Assembly (NCBI RefSeq): GCF_024323335.1
Contig: NC_066583.1
Location: 409,398,031-409,462,030, forward strand
Direction: 5' to 3'
Length of the DNA: 64,000 nt
Source of the DNA: Lathyrus oleraceus
Taxonomy: Eukaryota; Streptophyta; Magnoliopsida; Fabales; Fabaceae
This document shows, one piece after another, positions 32,770 through 43,600 of this stretch; position 1 is the stretch's first letter; each line of letters starts with the position of its first letter. The notes below the pieces were generated by a model that was not told the DNA's origin, ran no database searches, and worked only from the letters and a program-made list of their open reading frames with translations. The position numbers were made by a program, and so were the translations under genes.

Positions 32770-34007
32770 ATGCGGCCAGCACACACTTTGCTCCAACCAA
32801 AGCCGCAAGCTGATGCTCGAAGGAATGATACCGCTGATTATGTTGAACGCCCGATTGGGAATGCTGTGAATGCTCCGAATCCGGCACTTGTTGCCAAACC
32901 TACCTCTACGTTGAAAACTTCTGCCTCTGTTGGCTCGAGTGGCAATACGAAAGAAGACTGTGATGAGATGTCGGGGCTCATCAAAAGAAGTGAGTACAAC
33001 GTTGTAGATCAGCTTCTACAAACGCCATCCAAAATCTTTGTATTATCCTTGCTGATGAATTCAGAACCATATCGAGAAGCTCTGCAGAAGGTGTTGGATG
33101 TGGCGTATGTGGATCACGACGTCACAATTGAACAATTCGACAGTATTGTTGCAAACATCACCGCTTGTAACAATTTAAGTTTTTATGATGCTGATCTCCC
33201 CGAGGAGGGAAGAGACCACAACCTGGCATTACACATATCTATGAGCTGCAAAGACGATGCCATGTCCAATGTGCTGGTGGACACTGTGTCATCATTGAAT
33301 GTATTGCCAAAGTCCACTCTTGCAAAGTTATCATATCAGGGGCCTCTCATGAGGCAGAGTGGGGTAGTTGTGAAGGCTTTCGATGGGTCTCGCAAAACTG
33401 TGATTGGAGAGGTTTATCTCCCAGACAAAATTGGACCAAGTGATTTCTAGATTACCTTCCAGGTTATGGACATTCACCCATCGTATAACTGTCTCTTAGG
33501 AAGACCATGGATTCACGAGGCAGGCGCCGTGACATCCACCCTACACCAGAAACTGATGTTTGTGAAAAATAAGAAGCTGGTGGTAGTAGGTGGAGAAAAG
33601 GCTCTCCTGGTTAGCCATTTGTCTTCTTTCTCTTATATAGATACTGAGGATGAAGTTGGAACGCTGTTCCAAGCTTTATCTATTGCTGAACCTATTAAGA
33701 AGGGAACTTCTTCATTTGCTTCCTATAAAGATGCTAAGTTGGCCATTGAGCATGGTGCAACTGTTGGATTGGGGCAAATGATTAAGATGGAAGACAACAA
33801 ATCCTGGGCTAGCATAGGCTATTCTTCTGGTGTCTTCAACAAGCAAGGGTTGTTCAAGAGTGGTGGATTTATCCACACCGGTCAAGATGAAGAGGTTGCT
33901 GCCATTCTGGAAGAGGATGAAGAGGATTCTAGCAACTTCATCATCCTTGGAGGGATCTGCAATAATTGGGTCATTGTGGATATTCCAACAGTTATCCATA
34001 AGTCAAA
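32770..34007 (+). pseudogene. pol: O1 protease region, active site altered, up to the intron
   Basis: The frame 32770-33450 continues after one TAG (33448-33450) as 33466-34007. It includes the retropepsin-like region: VLVDTVSSLNVLPKSTL near 33275-33320, where the catalytic DTG has become DTV, then VMDIHPSYNCLLGRPWIHEAGAV near 33463-33530. The protease would cut gag-pol; the Gly-to-Val change at the active site should abolish this. An acidic stretch (ILEEDEEDSSN) precedes the intron donor. The TAG replaces a codon that CAG to TAG would explain. The apparent start is a consequence of the gag deletion. Confidence 0.8.
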
Positions 34008-34272
34008 GTAATGTTCATTGTGTTTAAAAACCCTTCTCCCATGCCAAAAGGAGGAGTGATGACATTGTTGGCGCATAAATACAATGATATTTTCATTCAA
34101 TAAATTCATGTTAAATGTTTGTTTTTCCAATTATTTTCACTTTTTGCTTTTTTGCATGAATCTCGTGATCACATAAAACCCTAAAAATAAGAATAAAATC
34201 AATCTTTTCATCTGCATAATGATTTGCCTTGTTTGAATTCTAAAATCTCTTTTATCCAAAATCATTATGCAG
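34008..34272 (+). other. Ogre intron between protease and reverse transcriptase
   Basis: A 265-bp AT-rich stretch beginning GTAATG and ending TTATGCAG, with stops in all useful frames. Joining the flanks gives an AAG codon and keeps the protease frame in phase with the RT frame that starts TTGATCAGACCC. A spliceable intron at this position is a documented property of Ogre elements. It separates gag-PR from RT, so splicing would set the ratio of structural to enzymatic protein. Splicing here is inferred, not shown. Confidence 0.8.
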
Positions 34273-34974
34273 GTTGATCAGACCCATTGAACCTAATGAT
34301 CCAACACCATCTCCAATCTTTGAAATCCATGTATTTGAGGCAGAAGAAGATGATGTTGAAGAGATTCCTGACGAGATTACCCGTCTACTTGAGCATGAAG
34401 AGAAGATCATTCAGCCACATCTAGAGAATCTGGAAACAGTCAACTTGGGGTCTGAAGATTGTGTGCGAGAAGTGAAGATTGGGGCACTCCTGGAAGAATC
34501 TATTAAGAAAGGGGTGATTGAGTTGCTACGAGAATATGTCGACGTCTTCGCCTGGTCATATGAAGATATGCCTGGTCTGGATACTGATATCATGCAACAT
34601 TTCCTGCCTTTGAAGCCTGAGAGCATGCCTGTGAAGCAGAAGCTCAGAAGAACTCATCCTGATATGGTAGTGAAGATCAAAGAGGAAGTTCAAAAGCAAA
34701 TTGTTGCGGGGTTTTTGGTGACTTCTACATATCCTCAATGGGTGGCCAATATTGTGCAGTGCCTAAGAAAGATGGAAAAGTCTGAATGTGTGTGGACTAT
34801 AGAGACTTGAATAAAGCTAGTCCGAAAGATGATTTCCCTTTACCACATATTGATATGCTCGTAGATAATACAGTTAAATTCAATGTCTTCTCATTTATGG
34901 ACAGATTTTCCGGATATAATCAGATTAAGATGGCACCCGAGGATATGGAGAAGACAACATTCATCACACCTTAG
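34273..34974 (+). pseudogene. pol: O1 pol: pre-RT linker and RT fingers, frameshifted
   Basis: The frame from 34274 encodes an acidic linker, then VDVFAWSYEDMPGLD and the start of RT (VKQKLRRTHPDM). Near 34756 the frame shifts by one base (VANIVQCLRK). RT continues in the second frame from about 34760 (CVDYRDLNKASPKDDFPLPH, then YNQIKMAPEDMEKTTF) until a TAG at 34972-34974, where a Trp codon is expected. A further TGA lies at 35035-35037. The frameshift looks like a one-base loss in GTGC-AGTGCC. Confidence 0.82.
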
Positions 34975-35040
34975 GAAACATTCTGTTATCGAGTGATGCC
35001 CTTCAGTTTTAAGAACGCCGGAGCCACGTATCAATGAGAT

Positions 35041-36774
35041 ATGACTACCCTGTTTCATGATATGATGCACAAGGAGATCGAGGTATATGTTGATGATATG
35101 ATTGCAAAGTCAAGAACGGAAGTTGAACATGTAGAACACTTGTTGAAGCTTTTTCAGCGTTTGAGGAAGTATAAGCTTCATCTGAATCCTAACAAGTGTA
35201 CATTTGGAGTCCATTCCGGCATGTTATTGGGCTTTATTGTCAGTGAAAGAGGTATTGAAGTTGATCCTGCAAAGGTCAAAGCAATACAAGATATGCCTGC
35301 GCCCAAAACTGAGAAGCAAGTCCGAGGTTTTCTTGGTCGCTTGAATTATATTTCCAGATTTATATCCCACATGACTGCCACATGTGCATCGATATTCAAG
35401 CTCCTCTGGAAAGATCAGTCTCATGATTGGACCGAGGATTGCCAAAAGGCCTTCGACAGTATTAAAGAGTATTTGTCTGAGCCTCCGATTCTGTCCCCGC
35501 CTGTGGAAGGGAGACCATTGATTATGTATCTGACGGACCTTGAAGATTCAATGGGTTGTGTCCTTGGTCAGCAAGATGAATCAGGGAAGAAAGAGTATGC
35601 TATCTACTACCTGAGTAAGAAGTTCACCGAGTGTGAGTCTCGATACTCGATGCTTGAGAAGACATGTTGTGCTTTGGCTTGGGCTGCTAAGCGCTTACGC
35701 AAGTATATGTTGAATCATACAACTTGGTTGATATCCAAGATGGATCCAATCAAGTACATCTTTGAGAACCCTGCTTTAACTAGGAGGATTGCCCGTTGGC
35801 AGATGTTGTTATCTGAGTATGATATTGAGTATCGAGCTCAGAAAGCGATTAAAGGTAGTAACTTGGCTGACAACTTGGCACATCAACCAATTGAGGATTA
35901 TCAGTCTGTTCAGTATGACTTCCCGGATGAGGAGATTCAGTATTTGAAAATGAAAGATTGTGATGAGCCTACGCTCGATGAAGGGCCAGAGCCTGGTTCC
36001 CGATGTAGTATGGTGTTCGATGGCGCTGTAAATCAATATGGAAATGGTATTGGGGCAGTGATTATTACTCCTAAGGGCACACATTTTCCTTTTACAGCAA
36101 GGCTAACTTTCAAATGCACGAATAATATGGCTGAGTATGAGGCATGTATTATGAGATTGGAAGAATGTATTGATCTTAGAATCAAGCATCTTGATGTTTA
36201 TGGTGATTCGGCCCTTGTTGTTAATCAAATTAAGGGTGAATGGGAGACGAATCAGCCTGGCCTCATCCCATATAGAGATTATGCGAGGAGGATTTCAACT
36301 TTCTTTATTGAGGTTGACTTCCATCATATTCCTCGAGATGAGAATCGGATGGCAGATGCTCTTGCTACGCTTGCTTCAATGATTGTGGTTAGACTATGGA
36401 ATGAAGTGCCCAATATCACTGTGATGCGCTTAGATAGACCAGCTCATGTATTTGCAGTAGAGGAGGTACAAGATGATAAGCCGTGGTATTATGATATCAA
36501 GTGTTTTCTTCAGATTCAGATTTACCCGCCTGGGGCATCTGTGAAAGATAGAAAGACTTTGAGGAGATTATCTGGCAGTTTCTACCTCAATAGCGATGTG
36601 CTTTATAAGAGAAATTTTGACATGGTTCTGCTCAGATGCGTGGATAGACACGAAGCAGACCTGTTAATGACTGAGGTCCATGAGGCTTCATTTGGTACTC
36701 ATTCCAATGGACATGCCATGGCTAGAAAAATGTTGAGAGCAGGCTACTATTGGCTGACAATGGAGTCTGATTAA
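35041..36774 (+). CDS. pol: O1 pol: RT palm, RNase H, second RNase H and integrase zinc finger
   Basis: A 577-residue frame. RT catalytic YVDD lies at about residue 16 (EVYVDDMIAKS). The RT connection ends near residue 110. The Ty3-type RNase H (VLGQQDESGKKEYAIYYLSK) runs from about 150 to 290. A second RNase H follows at about 325-450 with FDGA, NNMAEYEA, YGDSALVV and NRMADALA, giving the D-E-D-D set. This extra, archaeal-like RNase H is a hallmark of the Tat lineage. The C-terminus (LLMTEVHEASFGTHSNGHAM) supplies the two His of the integrase zinc finger. A TAA ends the frame where a Cys is expected by comparison with O2. Confidence 0.88.
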   Translation: MTTLFHDMMHKEIEVYVDDMIAKSRTEVEHVEHLLKLFQRLRKYKLHLNPNKCTFGVHSGMLLGFIVSERGIEVDPAKVKAIQDMPAPKTEKQVRGFLGRLNYISRFISHMTATCASIFKLLWKDQSHDWTEDCQKAFDSIKEYLSEPPILSPPVEGRPLIMYLTDLEDSMGCVLGQQDESGKKEYAIYYLSKKFTECESRYSMLEKTCCALAWAAKRLRKYMLNHTTWLISKMDPIKYIFENPALTRRIARWQMLLSEYDIEYRAQKAIKGSNLADNLAHQPIEDYQSVQYDFPDEEIQYLKMKDCDEPTLDEGPEPGSRCSMVFDGAVNQYGNGIGAVIITPKGTHFPFTARLTFKCTNNMAEYEACIMRLEECIDLRIKHLDVYGDSALVVNQIKGEWETNQPGLIPYRDYARRISTFFIEVDFHHIPRDENRMADALATLASMIVVRLWNEVPNITVMRLDRPAHVFAVEEVQDDKPWYYDIKCFLQIQIYPPGASVKDRKTLRRLSGSFYLNSDVLYKRNFDMVLLRCVDRHEADLLMTEVHEASFGTHSNGHAMARKMLRAGYYWLTMESD

Positions 36775-36783
36775 TGCAAATAT

Positions 36784-37731
36784 GTGAAGAAATGTCATCA
36801 GTGTAAGATTTATGCGGATAAGATTCATATTCCCCCGACACTTTTGAATGTGATTTCATCACCATGGCCTTTCTCCATGTGGGGAATTGACATGATTGGC
36901 ATGATAGAGCCAAAAGCGTCCAACGGTCACAAATTTATTCTCGTAGCAATTGATTACTTCACCAAGTGGGTTGAAGCGGCATCATATGCAAATGTAACCA
37001 GGCAGGTGGTTGTGAAGTTTATCAAGAATCAACTCATATGTCGTTATGGTGTGCCAGATAAGATCATTACTGCCAATGGATCTAACTTGAACAACAAGAT
37101 GATAAAGGAGCTGTGTAGCGAGTTCAAGATAGTACATCATAATTCTTCTCCTTACAAACCCAAGATGAATGGGGCTGTTGAAGCCGCTAATAAGAATATC
37201 AAGAAGATTATCCAGAAGATGGTTGTTACGTACAAAGATTGGCATGAGATGTTGCCATTTGCTTTGCATGGATACCGTACATCTTTTCGCACTTCAACAG
37301 GGGCAACCCCTTTCTCTCTTGTTTACGGCAGGGAGGTTGTGCTCCCAGTAGAGGTAGAGATCCCATCAATGAGAGTCTTGATGGAAGCCAAGTTTACTGA
37401 TGCTGAATGGGTTCAGAGTCGTTATGACCAATTGAATTTGATAGAAGAGAAGAGATTAACTGCTATGTGCCATGGTCAGTTATACCTGCAGAGAATGAAG
37501 AAAGCCTTTGATAAGAAGGTCAAGCCTCGTGTGTTTCGAGAAGGTGATCTGGTGCTCAAGAAAGTCTTGTCTTTCGCGCCCGATTCCAGGGGCAAGTGGA
37601 CTCCAAACTTTGAAGGTCCATATGTTATTAAGAGAGCCTTTTCAGGAGGTGCTTTGATACTTACAACTATGGATGGGGAGGATTTCACTCGTCCTGTGAA
37701 TTCAGATGCAGTCAAGAAATACTTCACCTAA
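36784..37731 (+). CDS. pol: O1 pol: integrase core and C-terminal domain, active site altered
   Basis: In phase with the preceding frame. It starts with the CX2C half of the zinc finger (CHQC) and continues with PWPFSMWGIDMIG (first catalytic Asp), VPDKIITANGSNLNN (second catalytic Asp replaced by Ala; O2 has IIDNGSN) and KMNGAVEAANKNI (catalytic Glu). The C-terminal domain (PRVFREGDLVLKKVL, WTPNFEGPYVIKRAF) follows and the frame ends with TAA at 37729. Integrase inserts the cDNA in the host chromosome. Loss of the second Asp should inactivate it. Its length and order match the O2 copy. Confidence 0.88.
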   Translation: MKKCHQCKIYADKIHIPPTLLNVISSPWPFSMWGIDMIGMIEPKASNGHKFILVAIDYFTKWVEAASYANVTRQVVVKFIKNQLICRYGVPDKIITANGSNLNNKMIKELCSEFKIVHHNSSPYKPKMNGAVEAANKNIKKIIQKMVVTYKDWHEMLPFALHGYRTSFRTSTGATPFSLVYGREVVLPVEVEIPSMRVLMEAKFTDAEWVQSRYDQLNLIEEKRLTAMCHGQLYLQRMKKAFDKKVKPRVFREGDLVLKKVLSFAPDSRGKWTPNFEGPYVIKRAFSGGALILTTMDGEDFTRPVNSDAVKKYFT

Positions 37732-37752
37732 AAATAAAAACAGAATAGCTCG

Positions 37753-37901
37753 CTAAGTTGAAAACCCGAAAGGGCGGCTTAGGCAAAAATGAGCGTCTCG
37801 GTGGATTGAAAACCCGAAAGGGCGATCCAGGAAAAAGTTAGAGACATAAAAAATGAATATGTATCCCGCTAGATTGAGTACCTCGTCCTAGGTAAATCTA
37901 G
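37753..37901 (+). other. Three consecutive stem-loops after the O1 pol stop
   Basis: Loop 1: CTAAG (37753-37757) pairs with CTTAG (37778-37782) around CCCGAAAGGG, a GAAA tetraloop hairpin. Loop 2: TGGAT (37802-37806) pairs with ATCCA (37825-37829) around an identical CCCGAAAGGG. Loop 3: CTAGATT (37869-37875) pairs with AATCTAG (37895-37901), with inner ACCT/AGGT. Loops 1 and 3 are followed by GCAAAAAT. The same three structures occur in O2 at 50492-50639. Function unknown; RNA structure is inferred. Confidence 0.75.
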
Positions 37902-40613
37902 GCAAAAATTAGGGATTTAGCAAGTAACTGCATCCTGACAAGACTTTGTTCTACAAACAGTCATCTGCCAGAGATTCTCGCTCAGTCATCATCAACTGAA
38001 GTTTCAAATACGTCGGCTTTAGAGTTGGTGGAGAAATGGTCATTATGTTCAATGTAGCCCTTTTCCAATATATAACACTAATTTCAAATTTGTAAAGTTC
38101 TACGGAGTCTTGCCATTTGCAGACTACCATTCCATCAAATAAATTTGAGCCTTTATCCAATTATTTGCACTCTTATTTGTTTTTTTTCATTCAACAAATA
38201 TTTTGCATGTTTTAATTGAGAAATATCATTGTTTTAAATAAATTTTTCATAACTTGTTTTTAAACAAAGTGAACATTCATAATGATAAAAAGGATATTGG
38301 GGATGTCTTCAGTGCTCTCCCAAAGGTGGTATGATTCTCAACAGGGAAAGGCATTTGTCCATATTCCTGACATGCTGGTATCCTCTTCCTCCGGAGCCTT
38401 TTGTGGTTTTTTCTCCCGAGCAGGGTAAAGATATTCATCCCTCCTTCCTTCAGCAGAGTAGTGATCCTTCCTCCTCAGCAGATGTGATCTCTTTGGTAGG
38501 GCAGTATTTGGTGATCTTTGGAAGCTTCTGATTGATGGTTGTTCCCTAGAGATCCATCCCCTCCTCTGATAATTTCCCTAGTAGAGTTGCTTCTACGGCG
38601 GAGTTTATCTGTGCGAAGATCCTGTCTCCAGCCGGAATGACTGATGTTCATCCCCCTGCATAGGTCTTTGTTTCCTAGTATCTCTTGCCCCCATCAGATT
38701 GGATGTTCTCCACTGGGCTTGGCTTTCTCTCTTGAGATGTAGTACCAGATATTTGTCCATTGATTCTTGGACCTGTTTGTGTTAGATATGTCTGTTTTGT
38801 TAGCATTCATCATACATAAACCATGCATATATGCATAATTTTAAACATTCAGATATTCATGTTGCATTCTTTGCCATATATCTTAGTTTGTTATCTCCTA
38901 CTAGTTGGTAATATGTTTCCCCAAGAAGATGTTTGTATTTGATCTCTCCATGTAGAGTCAGCCCCATAAGCAAAAAGTGTTTATCCTTTCTTCCATAGTC
39001 CCCACCGAGTTATATCCTCGTGGATGATGGTTGTTTCTGTTTCCTCCCAGCACATATATTGGGATGGAATTCCCCATTGAGTTATATCCTCATAGGGACA
39101 AGTCTTTTTTCATCGTGCTTCTCTAGTTTGATCCTAGATTTGCTTCTCGTGTCTTTTTCTTGCGATTCCCTGTAGTTCAGATGAATGATTGCTCAGTAAC
39201 CAGTAATTATCCATCTTTTCCACGGCGGAGTCTGTGGTTTTCTACCCTTATACCGGTAGTTGTAAACCCTATTTTTATCCCCTTGTAGAGTTAACCTTCT
39301 TTTGTTCATCCAAACCGATGACGGTTACTCTTCCGTGGTTTTCTACCCAATATCTGGTAGATGTAATCCCCCTTGACGGTTATCTTTATCCAATATTCGG
39401 CATTGATAGTCCTTCACCCGTTTTGAGTATGTCTCCCGGTAACCGGCGATATATCTCCCGGATCATTGCCTTTGTCAATGTATCCCCAGCGAGTCATCTT
39501 TCATTTGCCTTTCGTCGGAAATGATCGTTTCTCTCTTTCATTGGTCATCATTTTATACCGGGTTTTCGGTATCCCGATATCCTTTCTGTTCGATCGATTT
39601 ATCCTTTATTAACCCAATAACCGGTTGTGGATAATCTTCCATGCGATTATATTATCTACGTTCGGACGGTAATAGATAATATATCTCATGCGCTCTTTGG
39701 TCGAAGTCTTTTTATTCTTCCCCAGTCGAGTAAGGTTCGCATTCCCTTTTGCAAAGTCGAACACCCATCCTATAATCGAGTATGCTTTTTAGCCCTCTTT
39801 TGGATGATGAGTGTCTTGGGAATATTCCCCCAATTCACACCTTGGTCGTTCACCTATTATATGCCCAGTAACCGGTATCCCTGGTGTTCCTTCCCTTCTG
39901 CTCCCTACTATGACTTTTGTCCCCTGTGGAGTCAGATTTTCCTGAGCTGATATATACCTTTTTAGGTTTCCTCAGATGATTTCGGATGTTTGATATCTCT
40001 CACCCTTATACCGGTCTTAGATATTCATTCTCCCTGAGCATGTTATTCTCTCGCCCTTATACCGGTGTTTTGATTACATGTCTCCTTGAGCTTATTACCT
40101 AGTAACCGGTAATACCTCGTCCTGTTGTTTCCTAAGATGAGTCTTGTTTGGACATTCCCCAATGAAGTCCCTTAGCGGATTTTTCCCATCTGAGTCTGGA
40201 TTTTTATCTGAAGTATCCTTTGTGGATAGTTCCGTTGTATTGACATATTCCCCAATACATGCACCTTTGAACTAGCTTGAGTCCTTCCATTGATTTATTT
40301 CTATTGGAACCCCTCTCGTGTCTCTCAATGAGTTCTAAGTCGTGACCTGCTCGCGCAATTTATCTCTTTTCTATCCCCATAAGAGTCCCAGAGTCTCTGT
40401 CCTATGGAGTGAATTACTCATATGGATTGTCGGTTCCTCCTGACTTCTTTTCTTCTTTGTGGATACATATCCCCATAAATTATTACCCTTTTGCATACAT
40501 ACATTTGCATCATGAGGTCTCTTAGGGACCAAAATTCGTCTCTTTGTTATTATTTGAGCCCATTCTACCTCATCGAGACGAAGATTTTAACCTTCACTTC
40601 TCTAGCTAGAATG
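37902..40613 (+). repeat. O1 3' UTR, degenerate repeats
   Basis: About 2.7 kb without a gene. Pyrimidine-rich on this strand. It carries many loosely repeated phrases such as TATACCGGT, AACCGGTA and GTTATATCCTC between about 38990 and 40110. It corresponds to the array-bearing 3' UTR of O2 but is more degenerate. Variable 3' UTRs of Ogre elements are known sources of satellite repeats. Confidence 0.7.
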
Positions 40614-40631
40614 ATCTTAAATAGGGGCATC
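40614..40631 (+). other. O1 polypurine-type tract
   Basis: CTTAAATAGGGGCATC directly precedes the 3' LTR start TGTAAGACCC. The same AAATAGGGGCA core precedes the LTRs of O2 and the third family. Confidence 0.8.
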
Positions 40632-43600
40632 TGTAAGACCCCAATTTTGACCCTAAGATCCCTCATGGCATCATAACATTTCATTTGCATGGCCTCAAGG
40701 ATCATAAGCACCTTGGCTCCTTACCTTTTCATGGGATCTCTATTGTGAGTGGATTGAGATCACCAAGCATGCTTGAATTGTATGCTATTTCTTTTCTCAT
40801 TTTTATTTACTAACCAAAAGCACAAAAATATGTCACTAACATTTCTTGCTTGAATTCTTGAGCAGTCACAAGATCCAAAGCTTCTAGGAGATCCTTTGTG
40901 CAATGATATGGTCAAGAGAAGATGAAAGCAAGCATGGTAATGGTTCCCAAAGCACTCATCCATCAAATATGCCTCCCAAGTATCTCAATTCATCATTTTG
41001 ATCAAAGCAAGTCAAGGGGTTTGAGGCTTGTTTCCCAAGGAAACCCTAATTCATCTGCCCATCAAATGTGCCTTGTTCATGAAGCAACCTCAGCCCATGA
41101 TCAAATACAATCAAGGGAAGTTATTTAATTCATCATTTCATGTATATTTGAAATTATTTGAGTGTCCTCAATCATCAATTCATCAAGATATGAGTTGTGG
41201 ACTTGAGAAGTTGATCAGTCAATTCATCTGACTATTTTGAAATACACTGAGACCTAACTTTTTATGTGTTGGTCAAATGGAGATGACCCCAAGAGAAAAC
41301 CTGTTCTTAAGGACAATATGAACAACTTTAATGTTCATCAAAATTTGATTTGAAGCTTTTAAGGTCATCATCCATTCCAAGACATTATAGGTCATTTTGA
41401 CTGAAACCCTAATTTTGGATCAACTTCCCAAGAACATAACTCATTCATTTTTTCATGATTTTGGGATGAGACTTTATGCATTGGAAATATTATTGTGTCT
41501 ACTTCAAATGTTATGTTGAGAAAAATTGCAAAATCTCAAAAGAAATACATGTGATAAGGCAAAACATTATAGGTCACTTTGGACCAAATGCATTGAAATG
41601 TGAAAAATTCCAACTTCAAGTGTCCATAACTTCTTCATAAAAAATCAAAATTATGCAAAATTTAAGTCCAAATTGATTGTCTTCAAAAGATCTAGAACTT
41701 ACGTGTTGAATATTTTACCATTTGGAGCTTGCATCATTGAGACAGAGGGGCTTGAACATTTGCCAAATTTGGAAACTTCACATATGCATGTTTTGCACCC
41801 TTCACTTCAAGTTCAAATTTCATTAATTTCCAAGGCCCAATTGGAGTTTTGATCAACATAGCATTTGTTCCTTATGCAACAAGCTTTCTAACCATTACTC
41901 ATAAGGTTGCATTTGGAGTTTGGAAGCATTATTTTCGAAGACATGAAGAATTAGGTTCATTTTTGGAAATTCATTTGAAACACATTGCATGAACCATTAA
42001 CATTCAACCTGCACGTCCATGTCTCATTTGGTGATGTATAGTAATCAATTCCAATCAGAATTGGGCCCTCCATGCGCCTGTACAAGCCCATGCATGGAGG
42101 CCCTCTTCTCCCATGTACACGAGTTAGCTCATGCATTCAGCCATCTCCATCCAAAAATACCATGCCATAGCTTCACAATTCTTCAACCTAATGGCGCCTA
42201 AACCTCTGCTGAATTGAATCCACACCTCTACCGAAGGAACAAATATCATTTTTCTCTAAAAATTTCAGATCTGAAATTCAATTGCATTGATTGATTTTTA
42301 AGATCCATAGTTCCTAAACCTCTTCACCTTGATCCATTGAAGCTTTTGTTTGCAAAAGGAAAAAAAGATCGTGACTCAATTCTTCACAATCCAAAGGTTT
42401 TGCTCAACTGCATTTTGTTTCGAAACACCTCATATATTGTTCCATTTTCCTTGATCTTGTGTTGTCTGAAGTCCTCTGTATAAAGGCATCATTATTGTGT
42501 TCTTAATTTTTGAAATCAAACAAGTTCAGTTGAACACCACCAAAGTTTCATCTCTGATTTCTCTCTTAATAGGGATCTAGAGGGGAATTGAGTGGCATAG
42601 GAGTGATGTACATCACTTCACCTTTCAAATGGTACCTGGATCGTGCGTTTTGGTGCACATTTGTATCTCTGTAAATTTTGGCCTTCGCCGGAGCTAGCCG
42701 GAGAAGACGGTGGTGCTAGCCACCGTCTGGTCTCCAGATTGGATCTGAGCCATCCATCTCAGTTTCCAGATCTAATCTCCTCCACACATTGTTATGACTT
42801 TCTTTTATTCATTATGTTACTCATTCACTGAGGTTCATGGTGCGCGCGCATGCCAATGCCATTGGATCCTCCACGTCATTTAATAAGACATAATCCAACG
42901 CGTGTGGATTTTTCATATTTTCCATTTCTGATTTTAATTTCCATTTCTGATTTTAATTTCCATTTCATTTTTTAATTCCATTTCATTTTCTAAAATTCAT
43001 ATCTCTTTCATTATTGGTCCAAAAATTATGGGACCAATTGCATTATTTCTCTTTTATTTTCTACCTTCTAAAAATGATTCTTAATATTTTTTATTTTATC
43101 ATTTGCTATTTTTTAATAATTTTCTCTTTTCTGGTTATTTTTAATTCATTTTAAATAGTTTTTGATATTCAAAAAATACGAAAATATTTTTCTCAACTTC
43201 TTTGAATGATGATAGATCTATGAAAACTATTCTCATCAATTTACTAATTGATTTGAGATTTATTTGAGATTTTAGTTCAATTAGGTTATTTTTATTCATT
43301 TTTAATTGATTAAAAATAGATTCTGACTTTTAAAAATGCTGAATTTTTTTGTCAAACTTTGTTTGACCTTGTTGAACTTGGGATAATTCAGTTGGACTTT
43401 TCAAAGTTGATTTGAAGTGAGTTTGAAGTTTGACCTTTCTTTAATATTTTAATTCAAGTTTTATTTTAAATATTAAAAATGCCAAAAATATTTTGTTTAT
43501 TTCTTGACTTCTAATATTCATTTTGCTTCTGTTTTCTATTGTTTGACCTTGATCTTCTCTATCTTTGGTCAACACTTGTTGATTGATACATACCATTTCA

